From JBKHBT01 sp046542255 (GTDB lineage Bacteria > UBP14 > UBA6098 > JBKHBT01): 22,082 nt of DNA. The notes under the pieces were generated by a model. The model saw nothing but the letters and a program-made list of their open reading frames with translations, was not told the origin of the DNA and did not search any database. This document shows positions 1-9,600 of the stretch, piece by piece (positions within the stretch are counted from its first letter, which is position 1; every line of letters begins with the position of its first letter). The position numbers and the translations under genes were made by a program. The stretch spans positions 1-22,082 of the forward strand of contig JBKHBT010000052.1 of the NCBI GenBank assembly GCA_046542255.1. Direction: 5' to 3'.

Positions 1-53
1 ACAACGCACTTCGACAAGCTCAGCACAACGCACTTCGACAAGCTCAGCACAAG
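1..53. repeat. 24-bp tandem repeat, two full copies and a stub
   Basis: Positions 1-24 and 25-48 are identical 24-base units (starting acaacgcacttcgacaag and ending ctcagc). A third copy begins at 49 with acaa and then diverges. The array is cut by the window edge, so its full length is unknown. It lies about 90 bases beyond the 3' end of the minus-strand hydrolase gene. The core word ttcgacaagctcag is of a kind often seen dispersed between genes in uncultivated bacterial genomes; that is recollection, not a search result. Confidence 0.85.
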
Positions 54-142
54 CTTTGGGAGTTTAGAGAGAGATTGAGTTTAATTTGTTTTGCATTATG
101 TATATATATTGCTTATGGTTTTTAATAGAGATATTCGGATAA

Positions 143-2074
143 TCATTTCACCAGCATTGCATTTCTTGTCGAAATCCTGTTTCCAGAGATGGCTCTAATA
201 AGATATACTCCCGAAGAAGCTTCTTCGCCCGGTTTCCAGATGAAATTGCCGATTGTGCCTTTATCTGTGCTGCCTGTCGAATAGACTCTTTTGCCCGAAA
301 TATCGTATATTTCTATCTTCTCTGCAGAAGGTGCATTAATCGAAAGTGCAGCATTGAAAGGATTTGGCATACAAGAAAGCTCTATAGATTCCGGCCTTCG
401 CGATCGATTTTCCTCGATATTCCACAAATCACGGTCGGCCACAGGAACGATAAGATGCGAAGCATATTCGCCGCCTAAAAAGACCTTATTATGTGCAATA
501 AGCATATCTGGATCATCGCGGCGGAATTCTGCGCCTGTATTTGGATTTTTCTCAAAGCGCGGATAATTGGCCGAAGAAACAATGATACGCATCTTATGAC
601 CGGCATTGAAAACATGGCCAATGCTGAAAACATCGATATAGAAAGAATCTATTTCGCCCGGTTCGAGCATCTCTTCTCTGTCGAAGCCGAGCCTGTGGCG
701 TGCCATCAGAATACCATCTGTCATCAGATATGAGCCACCATCAGGATAAACATCGGTTACCCGGACTGCGAAATCAGTGTCGAGCCTGTCGGATGATGCA
801 TACAGCACCATTCGAATCTTTCCTGTAACGGTAAGTGGCTCTTCGAGAACTGGGGTTTCAAAAATCAGGCAATCGTCACGGGATTCAACAGGCGTTTGGT
901 CCTTTGGGCCATAACCTGTCTCGTCCATACCTTCATAGTCGCGACCGCCGTGGGTTGGGGAAGGGTCTTCAGGATCATAAGTATATCCAAGAGAATCGAA
1001 ATTGCCAGGTAGCAATGAGTCCAGTTCACATTCCGAATGCAGATAGAAATTAACATCTCTTGTACCATAAGGTGGCCAGGTTTCGCTATCTACCCAATGG
1101 TTCCACTGGAGTGTATCCTCGGCATCTACATCTCCGGTCAAATAAAATGTAACTGGCGGTTCATCTACAATCTCCGAAGGCCCGCCACGCAGCCAATAAC
1201 TATACCAACCTGAAGCCATCATCATCATATCCTCGACAGAAAGCAAAACATTTTCAGGATATACAAGGTCGCCCTGCTCGCGGGAGCCGGCAGCAAACCC
1301 ATGTCCACAAGGCGCCATAAGAAGCTTTTGATTACCATGTTCCGCCTGAAGTTCATTGTAAATACGAAGCTGTCCATCGGTGTACATATCGTACCAACCT
1401 GCCACATGATAGCAAGGTACAGAAGCCTCTTCGATGCGTTCATCAAGATTGACTGTCGCCCACATTTCATCATAATTTGCATGATTGCAGACAGTATCGA
1501 TAAGATGTGGTGCGCCGACTCCGGTAAGCCATGCCTCGACAAGTACTTTTCGCAAACATCCGCCATGATACGCGACATCATGGTACATGCTTGGCCCTGC
1601 AAAAATCGGGACAATGCACTTTATCGCAGGATGATAGGCACCAGCGGCCATATATTGTGTCATTCCAGGGGCAGAAGCCCCCATCATACCGATATTGCCA
1701 TCGCAGAAGTCCTGCTCGGACAACCATTCTGCGCAATCATAGCCGTCCTGAAGATCGCCCCATGCATCTGTCAGAAACATGCGGGGATGACCCTCGGAAT
1801 CGGCTGTGCCGCGCAGATTTTGCGAAACAAATGCATACCGCTGAATATCACAAATCGTAGTAACAATTTCTGCATCTTCATGCCGATTATAGGGAGTCCT
1901 CTGCAGGATGACCGGAAAAGGCGGTGCTAAGCCGGATGGCAAATAAACCGTCGTCGCGAGATTGACTGAATCACGCATAGGGACCATAACTTCATACTCT
2001 TCAAAGCAAAATATAGTAAGTGCCATAATAATCAAAATACCAAAGCCCAAAATTCTCTTCATTATAGTTTTCAT
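143..2074 (-). CDS. Secreted CocE/NonD (peptidase S15-like) serine hydrolase with C-terminal sorting-type module
   Basis: Alpha/beta-hydrolase of the X-Pro dipeptidyl-peptidase S15 / cocaine-esterase family, expected to hydrolyse acyl or N-terminal peptide bonds outside the cytoplasm. Residues 1-24 form a signal peptide or signal anchor. The nucleophile is Ser134 in GASAPG, the acid Asp229 in GWYDMY and the base His258 in APCGHG. Tyr62 in RTPY matches the oxyanion-hole Tyr of cocaine esterase. The residue after the nucleophile is Ala instead of the usual Tyr, which should be tolerated because that position contributes its backbone amide. The jelly-roll CocE C-terminal domain follows, then residues 562-643 form a FlgD-Ig/type IX-like module (PNPFN, IYDISGK, SSGVYL) ending in MLVK. 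The frame can be read from TTG at 2086, but ATG at 2074 has GAAAGG a few bases upstream and is preferred (643 aa). Substrate unknown. Monocistronic as far as can be seen. Confidence 0.88.
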   Translation of the reverse strand: MKTIMKRILGFGILIIMALTIFCFEEYEVMVPMRDSVNLATTVYLPSGLAPPFPVILQRTPYNRHEDAEIVTTICDIQRYAFVSQNLRGTADSEGHPRMFLTDAWGDLQDGYDCAEWLSEQDFCDGNIGMMGASAPGMTQYMAAGAYHPAIKCIVPIFAGPSMYHDVAYHGGCLRKVLVEAWLTGVGAPHLIDTVCNHANYDEMWATVNLDERIEEASVPCYHVAGWYDMYTDGQLRIYNELQAEHGNQKLLMAPCGHGFAAGSREQGDLVYPENVLLSVEDMMMMASGWYSYWLRGGPSEIVDEPPVTFYLTGDVDAEDTLQWNHWVDSETWPPYGTRDVNFYLHSECELDSLLPGNFDSLGYTYDPEDPSPTHGGRDYEGMDETGYGPKDQTPVESRDDCLIFETPVLEEPLTVTGKIRMVLYASSDRLDTDFAVRVTDVYPDGGSYLMTDGILMARHRLGFDREEMLEPGEIDSFYIDVFSIGHVFNAGHKMRIIVSSANYPRFEKNPNTGAEFRRDDPDMLIAHNKVFLGGEYASHLIVPVADRDLWNIEENRSRRPESIELSCMPNPFNAALSINAPSAEKIEIYDISGKRVYSTGSTDKGTIGNFIWKPGEEASSGVYLIRAISGNRISTRNAMLVK

Positions 2075-2242
2075 AATACCTTTCAAACTAAAACGGTTAA
2101 ACTTTTCACAAAGCCAAATATAAACATTTTGCTAATTTTCACAAGCCATGTTTGCTATTAGCCAAGAATATGAGCCGAATTAGAATAATCTTGATTAATT
2201 CTAAAGTCAATGTGTCTATTACCGATATTTGAATTGATACTT

Positions 2243-2635
2243 ATGATAAAGTTAAGATACATAAAAGAAAAAAACCGGTTATATATCAAAATGATAGGCC
2301 GTCCAACAGACAAGCAACTTTCGAGATTGCTAAATGACTTAGAAAGTTGCATCTTTTGTCTTAAACCTAATTTTGATCTAATAAATGATATGACAGAGTT
2401 TGTTCCGGTGTCGCATTCTGCAACTAAAGAAATCAAAAAAATCCATAGATTTTTGGAACAGCAGGGGATAAAACGCGTCGTTAGAATCGGCCCAAATGAA
2501 ATCGCCAAAACTCAACTAATGAGAACCCAATTCCAATCAAATTCAAACTATAGTGTTTATTATGTATCATCGCTGGAAGAAGCAGAAAAGATTCTCGATT
2601 CTGGCCCAATCGATAATGAAAAGCTATCGGCATAA
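2243..2635 (+). CDS. STAS/SpoIIAA-like small protein
   Basis: Small soluble protein of about 130 aa whose pattern resembles SpoIIAA-like/STAS folds: a first strand pair (IKLRYIKEKNRLYIKMIG), then a helix (TDKQLSRLLNDLES), then the strand FDLINDMTEFVPV, helix, strand RVVRIG, and a final strand-helix YYVSSLEEAEKIL. Such proteins often carry regulatory or anti-sigma-antagonist folds, but no phosphorylatable Ser can be assigned here. The frame extends upstream to an ATG at 2210; I prefer 2243 because the fold begins just after it. Neither start has a clear Shine-Dalgarno, so the start is uncertain. It stands alone between the minus-strand hydrolase and a repeat-filled gap. A minus-strand frame covering 2158-2508 overlaps it and looks less protein-like. 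Confidence 0.6.
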   Translation: MIKLRYIKEKNRLYIKMIGRPTDKQLSRLLNDLESCIFCLKPNFDLINDMTEFVPVSHSATKEIKKIHRFLEQQGIKRVVRIGPNEIAKTQLMRTQFQSNSNYSVYYVSSLEEAEKILDSGPIDNEKLSA

Positions 2636-2748
2636 TATATTATCCATAAAATAATTTACAATTAAATACGCCTAATTTCATATAATATCCCAGATTCCGT
2701 GTTCAAATTTATGTAAAGTTAACAATCTGGCAGGATTATCCTCGTTGA

Positions 2749-2825
2749 GAAGCTCCGCTTCGCAACGCTCAAGCTCCTGGAAGTTCTTTTTTTTGAGGCA
2801 TTAGAAAGAATCGAAGCGGAGCTTC
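2749..2825. repeat. 14-bp inverted repeat
   Basis: The left arm gaagctccgcttcg (2749-2762) is the exact reverse complement of the right arm cgaagcggagcttc (2812-2825), with 49 bases between them. Each arm is itself nearly palindromic (gaagc...gcttc), so each can also fold alone. This is the first element of the repeat patch between the STAS-like and vWA genes. Confidence 0.8.
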
Positions 2826-2836
2826 GAAAAACGTTG

Positions 2837-2861
2837 CGATACAAAGCAGAGCTTTGTATCG
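2837..2861. repeat. Perfect 11-bp hairpin, 3-base loop
   Basis: cgatacaaagc (2837-2847), loop aga, and gctttgtatcg (2851-2861) form an uninterrupted 11-bp stem. The right arm is embedded in a 15-base word, agctttgtatcgagg, found at 2850-2864 and again exactly at 2921-2935; its tail gtatcgagg occurs a third time at 2955-2963. The word gaggttgga also occurs twice (2889-2897, 2941-2949). There is no T-tract after the stem, so a simple terminator is unlikely. Confidence 0.8.
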
Positions 2862-3114
2862 AGGGTGGGATAGAGCTTTGTAACTAGGGAGGTTGGAGTT
2901 TCGCAATGAGCTTGGGTTCGAGCTTTGTATCGAGGATATTGAGGTTGGATATATGTATCGAGGCCAGTAGCCGTTTTTTATTCAGTTATTGAAAATCACC
3001 ACTTAGATTAATACTTCTAAAGCTATAAGTTGCTGAATTTTATAAAAATAGGAAAGTTTACATTCCGTTAAAACAGAAATGATGTAAGACACTATCTTTC
3101 ATCAAAAAAACTAC

Positions 3115-3143
3115 TTGACTTCCTATATATTGGAAAGTAAATT
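3115..3143 (+). promoter_or_regulatory. Candidate sigma70-type promoter for the vWA/barrel operon
   Basis: TTGACT (3115-3120), a 17-base spacer and TAAATT (3138-3143) match the -35/-10 consensus at 5 of 6 and 4 of 6 positions. The -10 ends about 38 bases before the ATG at 3182. The spacer contains an imperfect palindrome (acttcc, eight bases, ggaaagt) that could be an operator. Phyla related to Bacteroidetes often use a different promoter consensus, so this is tentative. Confidence 0.4.
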
Positions 3144-3181
3144 CAAGCTGCTTTTTAAAATCAAAACTAAAGGAGTTTGTG

Positions 3182-6100
3182 ATGAGAAATAATTCTCAGA
3201 AAGACCTCTTATTATTTATTTTGCTATTATTGGTTTGCGCAATTGCGCTTGGGGATACGGAGGAGGTTATCACAAGATTTACCTCATCCGAGATATTATC
3301 TACGCATATTCCGCCTTTTCCAGATCCGCGCACAGTGGTGCCAAATGATACAATAGAATATTGCTTTAGAGTAGAGATAACCGATTCTTCTATGGGCACC
3401 TTAGTAATCAAATTCTATCCCCCGAATCTCGGCCTGATCGATGATCCTGTCCAATATTCAGAAGTTATGGAATTTGAAATAAATGGCATTGGTATGCTGG
3501 ATACTTTCACATATTATACTGATATAGCCGATGGAATTTTGAATATAAATATTCCACGTGTCGAACCCGGTGATGAATTCAGGATTTGTGTAAAAATTAG
3601 AATACTGCCTGATATATGCGATAGACTGCCAACCGATCAATTATTAAAAGCATATATCGAGGGTTCTGTCGGCGGAGAAAGATACAGGCATAGCACTGAG
3701 TTATGGCGATATTATCTTAGATGCAGGCCCGGCTTGATACATTGCTGTAATATTAGCCACTCTGATGCTCATATTTGCCAATCCTGCGCAGATGGGCCAT
3801 TTTCGCAAAATATTAGCTCTGGTGAAGGAATGCCTATCACTATTACAAATACAGTTTGCAATTTCCCGGATTATGATGTCTCTGCTAATAATGTAATTGC
3901 ATATATCGAAATTCCTCCAGAATTAGCCGGCAATCGTGATGATATGGACTTTGCTGCTCCCATCGATGATCTTGTTCCTCTATATGGCATGACAGGTACT
4001 GTTACAACCGACCCTGTGCCCGAAGACGCAATGATAGAGTCAAGGTTTGCATGGTGGCTTATCGATGAATTGGAAAGAGATAGTTGTATTTGTACTTTCA
4101 TAGACCTTATTGATTCATTAGAAGTAGCAGATTCATGTGTTTTCTATTCTACTGGTTTGATTTTCGGAAATTCTTCCACTATACCCGAAGACGCTGGTTT
4201 AATAGATAGATTTTTCACAGATTCAGAATTCATAACAGATAGCATTCGTGGCGGTTATTATGAAGCATATGAAAATTGCCAGGGTGAGATATGTCATACA
4301 ACTCCAGACCTTGTCATCGAGATGGATTATGACTTTGAGAACTGTTTGTCAGTCGGTTATCCCGTACAATTGGGAGCAATTATTCGTAATATCGGTAGCT
4401 TTATGGTAGATGATCCCTTCCTGGCCGTGCTTTATACACCTGATACAACAGGGCCGCCAATCGATACAATTTTAGTCAGTGAGCCAATACCAGCAGGTGG
4501 ACAACTCGATATTTCATTTTATCCAGCTCTTAGCGATTGCGGAGCCTTGGCCACTCTATTCGCAAAAGTGAATTTCGATACAACTATGGTGGAAGAGTCG
4601 GATTTTTTGAATAATTACTCGGATACTGTTGAAATCTGTGTGGGCTTAGAAGAAATCAACATCAATTTCAATAATGTCAGGCAAAGCGGCGAACCTGTTT
4701 CAGATGATTGTGCACATATCGAAACTCCCAATGTTGACAGGACATTGGCCAATATGTCTGTTACAGACCAAAACGGAAGGCCGGTAGATGGCCTGGCAGA
4801 CTCATGTTGGGCACCTCTTAGTAGCTTTAGTACTCACTGGGACCCGATGATTCATATTACAGATGCAAGCGGAACTCAAGACATATATAGCCGCAATCCC
4901 TGGATCATACAGGGAACAGACAGAGCGGTTATTCTCGTACTGGACTATAGCGGTTCAACAAGTGGAGATCAGGATGATATCGAAGATGCTGCAATCAATC
5001 TTGTATATTCTACCGAATGTACCGAGGAATACGCAATAGTGAAATTTGCAGATAATGTGCAGACAATGCAGGGTTTTACCAGCGACAGTACATTATTACA
5101 TAATGCTATTATCACTTCTGCTTCAAGTATTGGTGGTGGAACTCAAATTTGCAATGCACTGATTCATGCCATGGGCTTGTATGGTACAACAGATTTGCCT
5201 ATCTCGATAATTCTATTCACAGATGGTTATGCTGATTGGGCCAGATACTCAGAGGTGATCGATGATGCCAGTGATTATGGCATTTCGATTAATTCTGTCG
5301 GAATTGGTGATGTAGATAATTCAGAATTGACGAACCTTGCAAGTGAAACAGGCGGATTTTTCATGTCATATAGCGATTTTGCGCTTCTCGAAGAGGGCTT
5401 CATGGATATATGTGATATGATAAATAGCACATATACATTAGCATATGACGATAGCTGTGGCAATGAAGTCGAATTGCAATTCACAGTAGCTACTGATGAA
5501 TGTGTTATTGGTGATGGAACTTTAAGCGATTCGGATACTTTCACATATCGCCAGATATCCTGCTCCTGTGATCTCGAAGTTACAAAAATGGCCGATGCAT
5601 CGATCGATAGCCTGGGCAATCAATTGCCATACAGTGCGGGTGATGAAATCGATTATAGAATCAGGGTCTGCAATTATGGATATGCACTATGCAATGACGG
5701 CGATATGATTGGCCTTGTCGATGAGATTAGCCCGCTCGGAAGATTTGATATATCTTCAATTATTTGTAGCGAAGGGGCAATTGATTATACCATCGATTCC
5801 GTTTCTACAATAATCGGTTGGATAGATACAGCTATTGTATGGCAAATCGACCCGGCCTGGGTTAATGGTGGCGGCTGTATTTCTATCAGCTATTCCTATA
5901 GGCTGAATAATGATCAAGATTATTTCCTGGATAATCTTTTTAATGACAGGGATATTTGCAATATCGCCTCCATCGAAAGCTATGATGATATAGATACGAG
6001 CAATAATCATTCTTCCATCTGCGTTCGTGGCTCGAGTGATCCCGGCCAGCCTCTTTGTCTTTGTCCATTCGAAGATCCTCTTAGTGGCGATTCTATTGTA

Positions 6101-6667
6101 CTGGGAGTTGAAATTGGCAATCAGCCTTTGCAATGGGAAGCTCTCTGGATAAATATAGACACTGGCGATGAAATTCTACTGGCTTCGAGCGATAATGCTA
6201 GTCTGATAGAAAATACTCAGGGTACATATACCTGGGATACAACAATGATGGCCCCGGAGCTTCATGGCGAAGATTCAGAACTATATGAACTTCACATAAT
6301 GACCGACCAGATGGTGCCGGATTCGGATACTCTGGTTCATGCGAGCTGCAGTTGTTCTGTTATGATACTTCCTCCGCCATGCTATATCAGGCTGGATAGG
6401 AACTATATCGATTTCAATAAAGAGCAGGTGCCACAACTCGGTTTCTCGATAAGTGCGCTGCACAAAGAAGAAGTCGATATTAAAATATATGATTCGGGTG
6501 GTGATTTTATTCGCGACTACTATTGGCAGCTTAACCCCGGCAAAGATACTCGCTATTGGGACTGCAAGGATTCCAATGGCGAATATGTCGGAAGCGGTGT
6601 TTACTTTATCACTGTCGAATCCGAATGTGCCGAAATGCAAACCCTAAAAATCGCAATCATAAGATGA
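3182..6667 (+). CDS. Large secreted Cys-rich vWA-domain protein (CARDB, vWA, DUF11-like, FlgD-like end)
   Basis: 1161-aa exported, adhesin-like protein. Residues 1-24 are a signal peptide. A Cys-rich N-terminal part of unknown fold runs to about 370. Residues 374-487 resemble CARDB (TPDLVIE, then IIRNIG). A von Willebrand A domain spans about 580-750 with all MIDAS residues present: D588-x-S590-x-S592 (DYSGS), Thr654 (GGGT) and Asp681 (FTDG), so metal-dependent ligand binding is plausible. Residues 795-948 are DUF11-like (CDLEVTK, RVCNYG). Residues 1090-1161 are a FlgD-Ig-like C-terminus (IYDSGG, then SNGEYVGSGVYF), as used for type IX-type export or anchoring. Many paired Cys suggest disulfides. 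The frame opens at GTG 3179, but ATG 3182 sits six bases after AAAGGAG and is preferred. It is followed after 11 bp by the barrel/OmpA gene, so the two are probably co-transcribed. The ligand is unknown. Confidence 0.85.
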   Translation: MRNNSQKDLLLFILLLLVCAIALGDTEEVITRFTSSEILSTHIPPFPDPRTVVPNDTIEYCFRVEITDSSMGTLVIKFYPPNLGLIDDPVQYSEVMEFEINGIGMLDTFTYYTDIADGILNINIPRVEPGDEFRICVKIRILPDICDRLPTDQLLKAYIEGSVGGERYRHSTELWRYYLRCRPGLIHCCNISHSDAHICQSCADGPFSQNISSGEGMPITITNTVCNFPDYDVSANNVIAYIEIPPELAGNRDDMDFAAPIDDLVPLYGMTGTVTTDPVPEDAMIESRFAWWLIDELERDSCICTFIDLIDSLEVADSCVFYSTGLIFGNSSTIPEDAGLIDRFFTDSEFITDSIRGGYYEAYENCQGEICHTTPDLVIEMDYDFENCLSVGYPVQLGAIIRNIGSFMVDDPFLAVLYTPDTTGPPIDTILVSEPIPAGGQLDISFYPALSDCGALATLFAKVNFDTTMVEESDFLNNYSDTVEICVGLEEININFNNVRQSGEPVSDDCAHIETPNVDRTLANMSVTDQNGRPVDGLADSCWAPLSSFSTHWDPMIHITDASGTQDIYSRNPWIIQGTDRAVILVLDYSGSTSGDQDDIEDAAINLVYSTECTEEYAIVKFADNVQTMQGFTSDSTLLHNAIITSASSIGGGTQICNALIHAMGLYGTTDLPISIILFTDGYADWARYSEVIDDASDYGISINSVGIGDVDNSELTNLASETGGFFMSYSDFALLEEGFMDICDMINSTYTLAYDDSCGNEVELQFTVATDECVIGDGTLSDSDTFTYRQISCSCDLEVTKMADASIDSLGNQLPYSAGDEIDYRIRVCNYGYALCNDGDMIGLVDEISPLGRFDISSIICSEGAIDYTIDSVSTIIGWIDTAIVWQIDPAWVNGGGCISISYSYRLNNDQDYFLDNLFNDRDICNIASIESYDDIDTSNNHSSICVRGSSDPGQPLCLCPFEDPLSGDSIVLGVEIGNQPLQWEALWINIDTGDEILLASSDNASLIENTQGTYTWDTTMMAPELHGEDSELYELHIMTDQMVPDSDTLVHASCSCSVMILPPPCYIRLDRNYIDFNKEQVPQLGFSISALHKEEVDIKIYDSGGDFIRDYYWQLNPGKDTRYWDCKDSNGEYVGSGVYFITVESECAEMQTLKIAIIR

Positions 6668-6678
6668 GGGAGCATATA

Positions 6679-9600
6679 ATGAGACGACTAATACTAATAA
6701 TTGTCATCGCCAGTATAGCTTTCTGTCAGGGGCCAACTGGCACAGTTTTGAAAGCTAATCCTTTTGCCAGAGATGCTGCCCTTGGCGAGGCCGGATATGC
6801 ACTTCCCGCGCGTGATGCCAGCATGGTTCTTTCCAATCCATCACAAATGACGACACTCAAGACAATGGGCCTTTCCGCATCCTATATCGACTGGTTCGCA
6901 GATTCAAAAATCGGATATCTGAGTATGTATCACAGGCTCATGCATAGACGCCTATTCTTAGGATTGGGCGGCATGTTCTACACAGTACCCGAATGGGATA
7001 ATGATAATTGGATGGATGGCGGCGGGCAACCAGCAATCGATGCAACAGAATTCTCCGGAAGACTGGCACTATCATATAGATTTACACAGCCCAGCTCGCC
7101 GAATAATGTATCGCTTGGTATAAATGGCGATTTCTTTAATTCCACTATTGGAAGTTATTCGGCTTACGGACTCGGTGTGGGCGGTGGACTCGTTTATTCA
7201 TGGCAAAATAGAGTCTATATTTCAGCCATGCTCGATAGATTCACTGTCATAAAGCCGGACTTCGTAACGGGTGGCAATGAAGAAAACCTTCCGCAAAATC
7301 TAAATTTCGGCGCCAGCTATGTTTTCGATATGCCGGGATTTTTCAGTGGGATCGGCCTGCTTGCAGGTTCGAGATATTCGCTTAATGATGGAAGGTTCGA
7401 CTATTCAATGGGAATCGAGACATATCTTGGAAATAATTTCGCTTTCCGAATCGGCGCTATGGAAGGTGGAAAGCGGCCTCATGCTGTCGGCGCAGGAATT
7501 GGGACCAAATTCAATATGGGCAAGAATGTGCTTAAACTCGACTATTCTTATTCGCCATACCGTGATGATATTGCATATGCTGATCTTTCCGCACATCGAG
7601 TTACGCTAAGCTTCGATAATGAAAGATTGCCACAGTTTAATCTGGTATCGATTCCAGATGGCACTGAATATGAAGTTGCCAATGAAGACACCATCGAAGT
7701 CAGTCTTTGCTGGGAAGCAAGAAAAAGATGGAATGATGATTTTCGATATGATTATACTATCAAAGTTACAAATGATCCTTATATGTCGAGGGATGAAGTT
7801 TTCGATACTACAATATCAGAAAGCACAATAGCCGGTAAAGGCCAGATTATACCGGCTAAATTATGTTTCGACATGGCTATTTATCCATCTGATTTGGATA
7901 CTACTGAATATTATTGGACTGTGGTATCCTCGGATAGTGGCAAAGAAAAGCAGGAAGCCAAAAATGCTCCATGGTCATTTACCAGAATAGATACATTATA
8001 TGACAAATGCCCTCCAAAAATCGATGAGCTTTATGTCGAAAATGATAAGCTCGAGCTTCATTCTGCCCAGCAGTATATTACGGAATCGCCTGCTCTTCCG
8101 ATTGTCTTTTTCGACCAGGGTTCCAGCGAGATTGTATCTCCAAGGGAACACAAAGCAATCACCGACCCGGATTGGGGAATGCAAATCGAGCCAATCGATG
8201 AGCAATGTATAAGGCGCGTACCATATCACTACTACGATACATTATTCGCACTCTTTGCATCTGAGCTTAAAAACAATCCCGATGTCGCTCTTGTTCTAAA
8301 GTCATATACTTCGCATGAAAAAAATCCTGATTTGGATTTGATGATTAATCGAAGCCAAAATGTAAAAGAAGCAATAACGAAAATGGGCGTGAGTGGTTCC
8401 AGGATAATTATTGAAAACTTCGATAATTACAATCCGAAGGTCAAGAGAGCATATAATCATCCTCATAATAATCAAAGGCAATCTAATGCTGTGAAAGACG
8501 ATAATTCCCGAGTCGAAATCGGAGCCAGGCTGCCAGAGCACAGTATGTACGAAGCAATAATCCGATATCCGCAATATGAATTCGGAACCGAATTGCCCAA
8601 AACTGAGCTGGATGCCAGTACTATTCGTAAAGTTAAAAATGATAGCCAATTCAAGCAGATTCTAAATGCTAATAAATCGGTTTCTCTTGTTATTCAGGTT
8701 AATGTCAACCCCGATTATACAACGAGTGATTTGGGTTCCTGGCGGAAAAGAGAATATCTTGCTATGGAATACGGCTATGCTCTTGGCTATGAATATGCAG
8801 ATTCACTGTCTTCTAAACTGGGAATTCCAAAAGACCGCATTCAAGTATGGATTGTGAAAGACTATGACCAGAAAAAAGATGGCATGAAAACACAAGTCTA
8901 TATGACTGCTGATGAAATTATCTATATGCCTATGAAACATAGATATACAGAACTCACAGAAGAATCCCAAAAGCAGGTCAAAGATAATCCGGCCATAATC
9001 AAACCAGATGTAAAAATGCATTGCCGCGATTCTCGCGACCGTTTCGATTCATGGAAATTGGAAATCTTAAATTCTGATGATAAAGTCATAAGCCTGCTCG
9101 ATAAAGGCAAAGATGTAGATAAACTAAAGCAATTATACCGTGATGGAATCGAGTGGGACTGGCTGCTCAAGGATGAATCTCTTTGCGATTTCAATGTTCC
9201 ATATTATGCAAGGTTTATTATTAAATATGATAATAATAAGGCTGACACCAGTACATACGGCCCATTGCTAATCGATGTGGAATATGCTGGACGTGAAGAG
9301 ATGGTCCTAATTAGTTTGCACCATTTCGATAAGGCAGTTCCGCTTTCTATGACTATGAGAAACAGGGCAGATCCTGCTGCTGCAAAGTTCGTAAGCGATA
9401 AAATCGATGAATGGAAGAGTAGAAGAGAAATGCTTATCGATGCTGAATATATTTTCGAGGGACATGCTTGTATCCTCGGTGATAGCTCATACAATAGAAG
9501 ACTGTCTGTCGAAAGGTCCGAAGATGAAAGAGACAATTTCATAAGGATACTAAAATCTACTGATGACTATGTCGAGGCTCTGGATTCATTATATGGCAAA

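Larger units (their letters stand above)
2636..3181. other. Gene-free stretch: repeat patch followed by leader of the vWA gene
   Basis: No open frame here looks like a protein. About 2749-2963 is a patch of short inverted and direct repeats, richer in G and C than the flanking AT-rich DNA; its elements are listed separately. From about 2964 to 3181 the DNA is AT-rich and contains a candidate promoter and the ribosome binding site of the next gene. The heptamer ggaaagt occurs at 3051-3057 and again at 3132-3138, inside the promoter spacer. I see no tRNA, riboswitch or CRISPR signature. Confidence 0.7.

Noticed and set aside
1..53. Possible CRISPR array
   Set aside because: Copies are directly adjacent with no unique spacers, and no cas genes are present in the window.
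1301..1930. Long plus-strand frame of 209 codons inside the S15 hydrolase gene
   Set aside because: It is antisense to a gene with an intact catalytic triad, and its product is rich in Cys, His and Ile in no recognisable pattern, as expected of a shadow frame.
2158..2508. Minus-strand frame of 116 codons opposite the STAS-like gene
   Set aside because: Composition lacks domain-like order and it lies antisense to the plus-strand frame, whose strand/helix rhythm fits a SpoIIAA-like fold. No ribosome binding site stands out.
6556..6678. Upstream extension of the barrel/OmpA gene
   Set aside because: It overlaps the end of the vWA gene and puts a basic stretch before an otherwise perfect signal peptide; ATG 6679 has its own well-spaced ribosome binding site.
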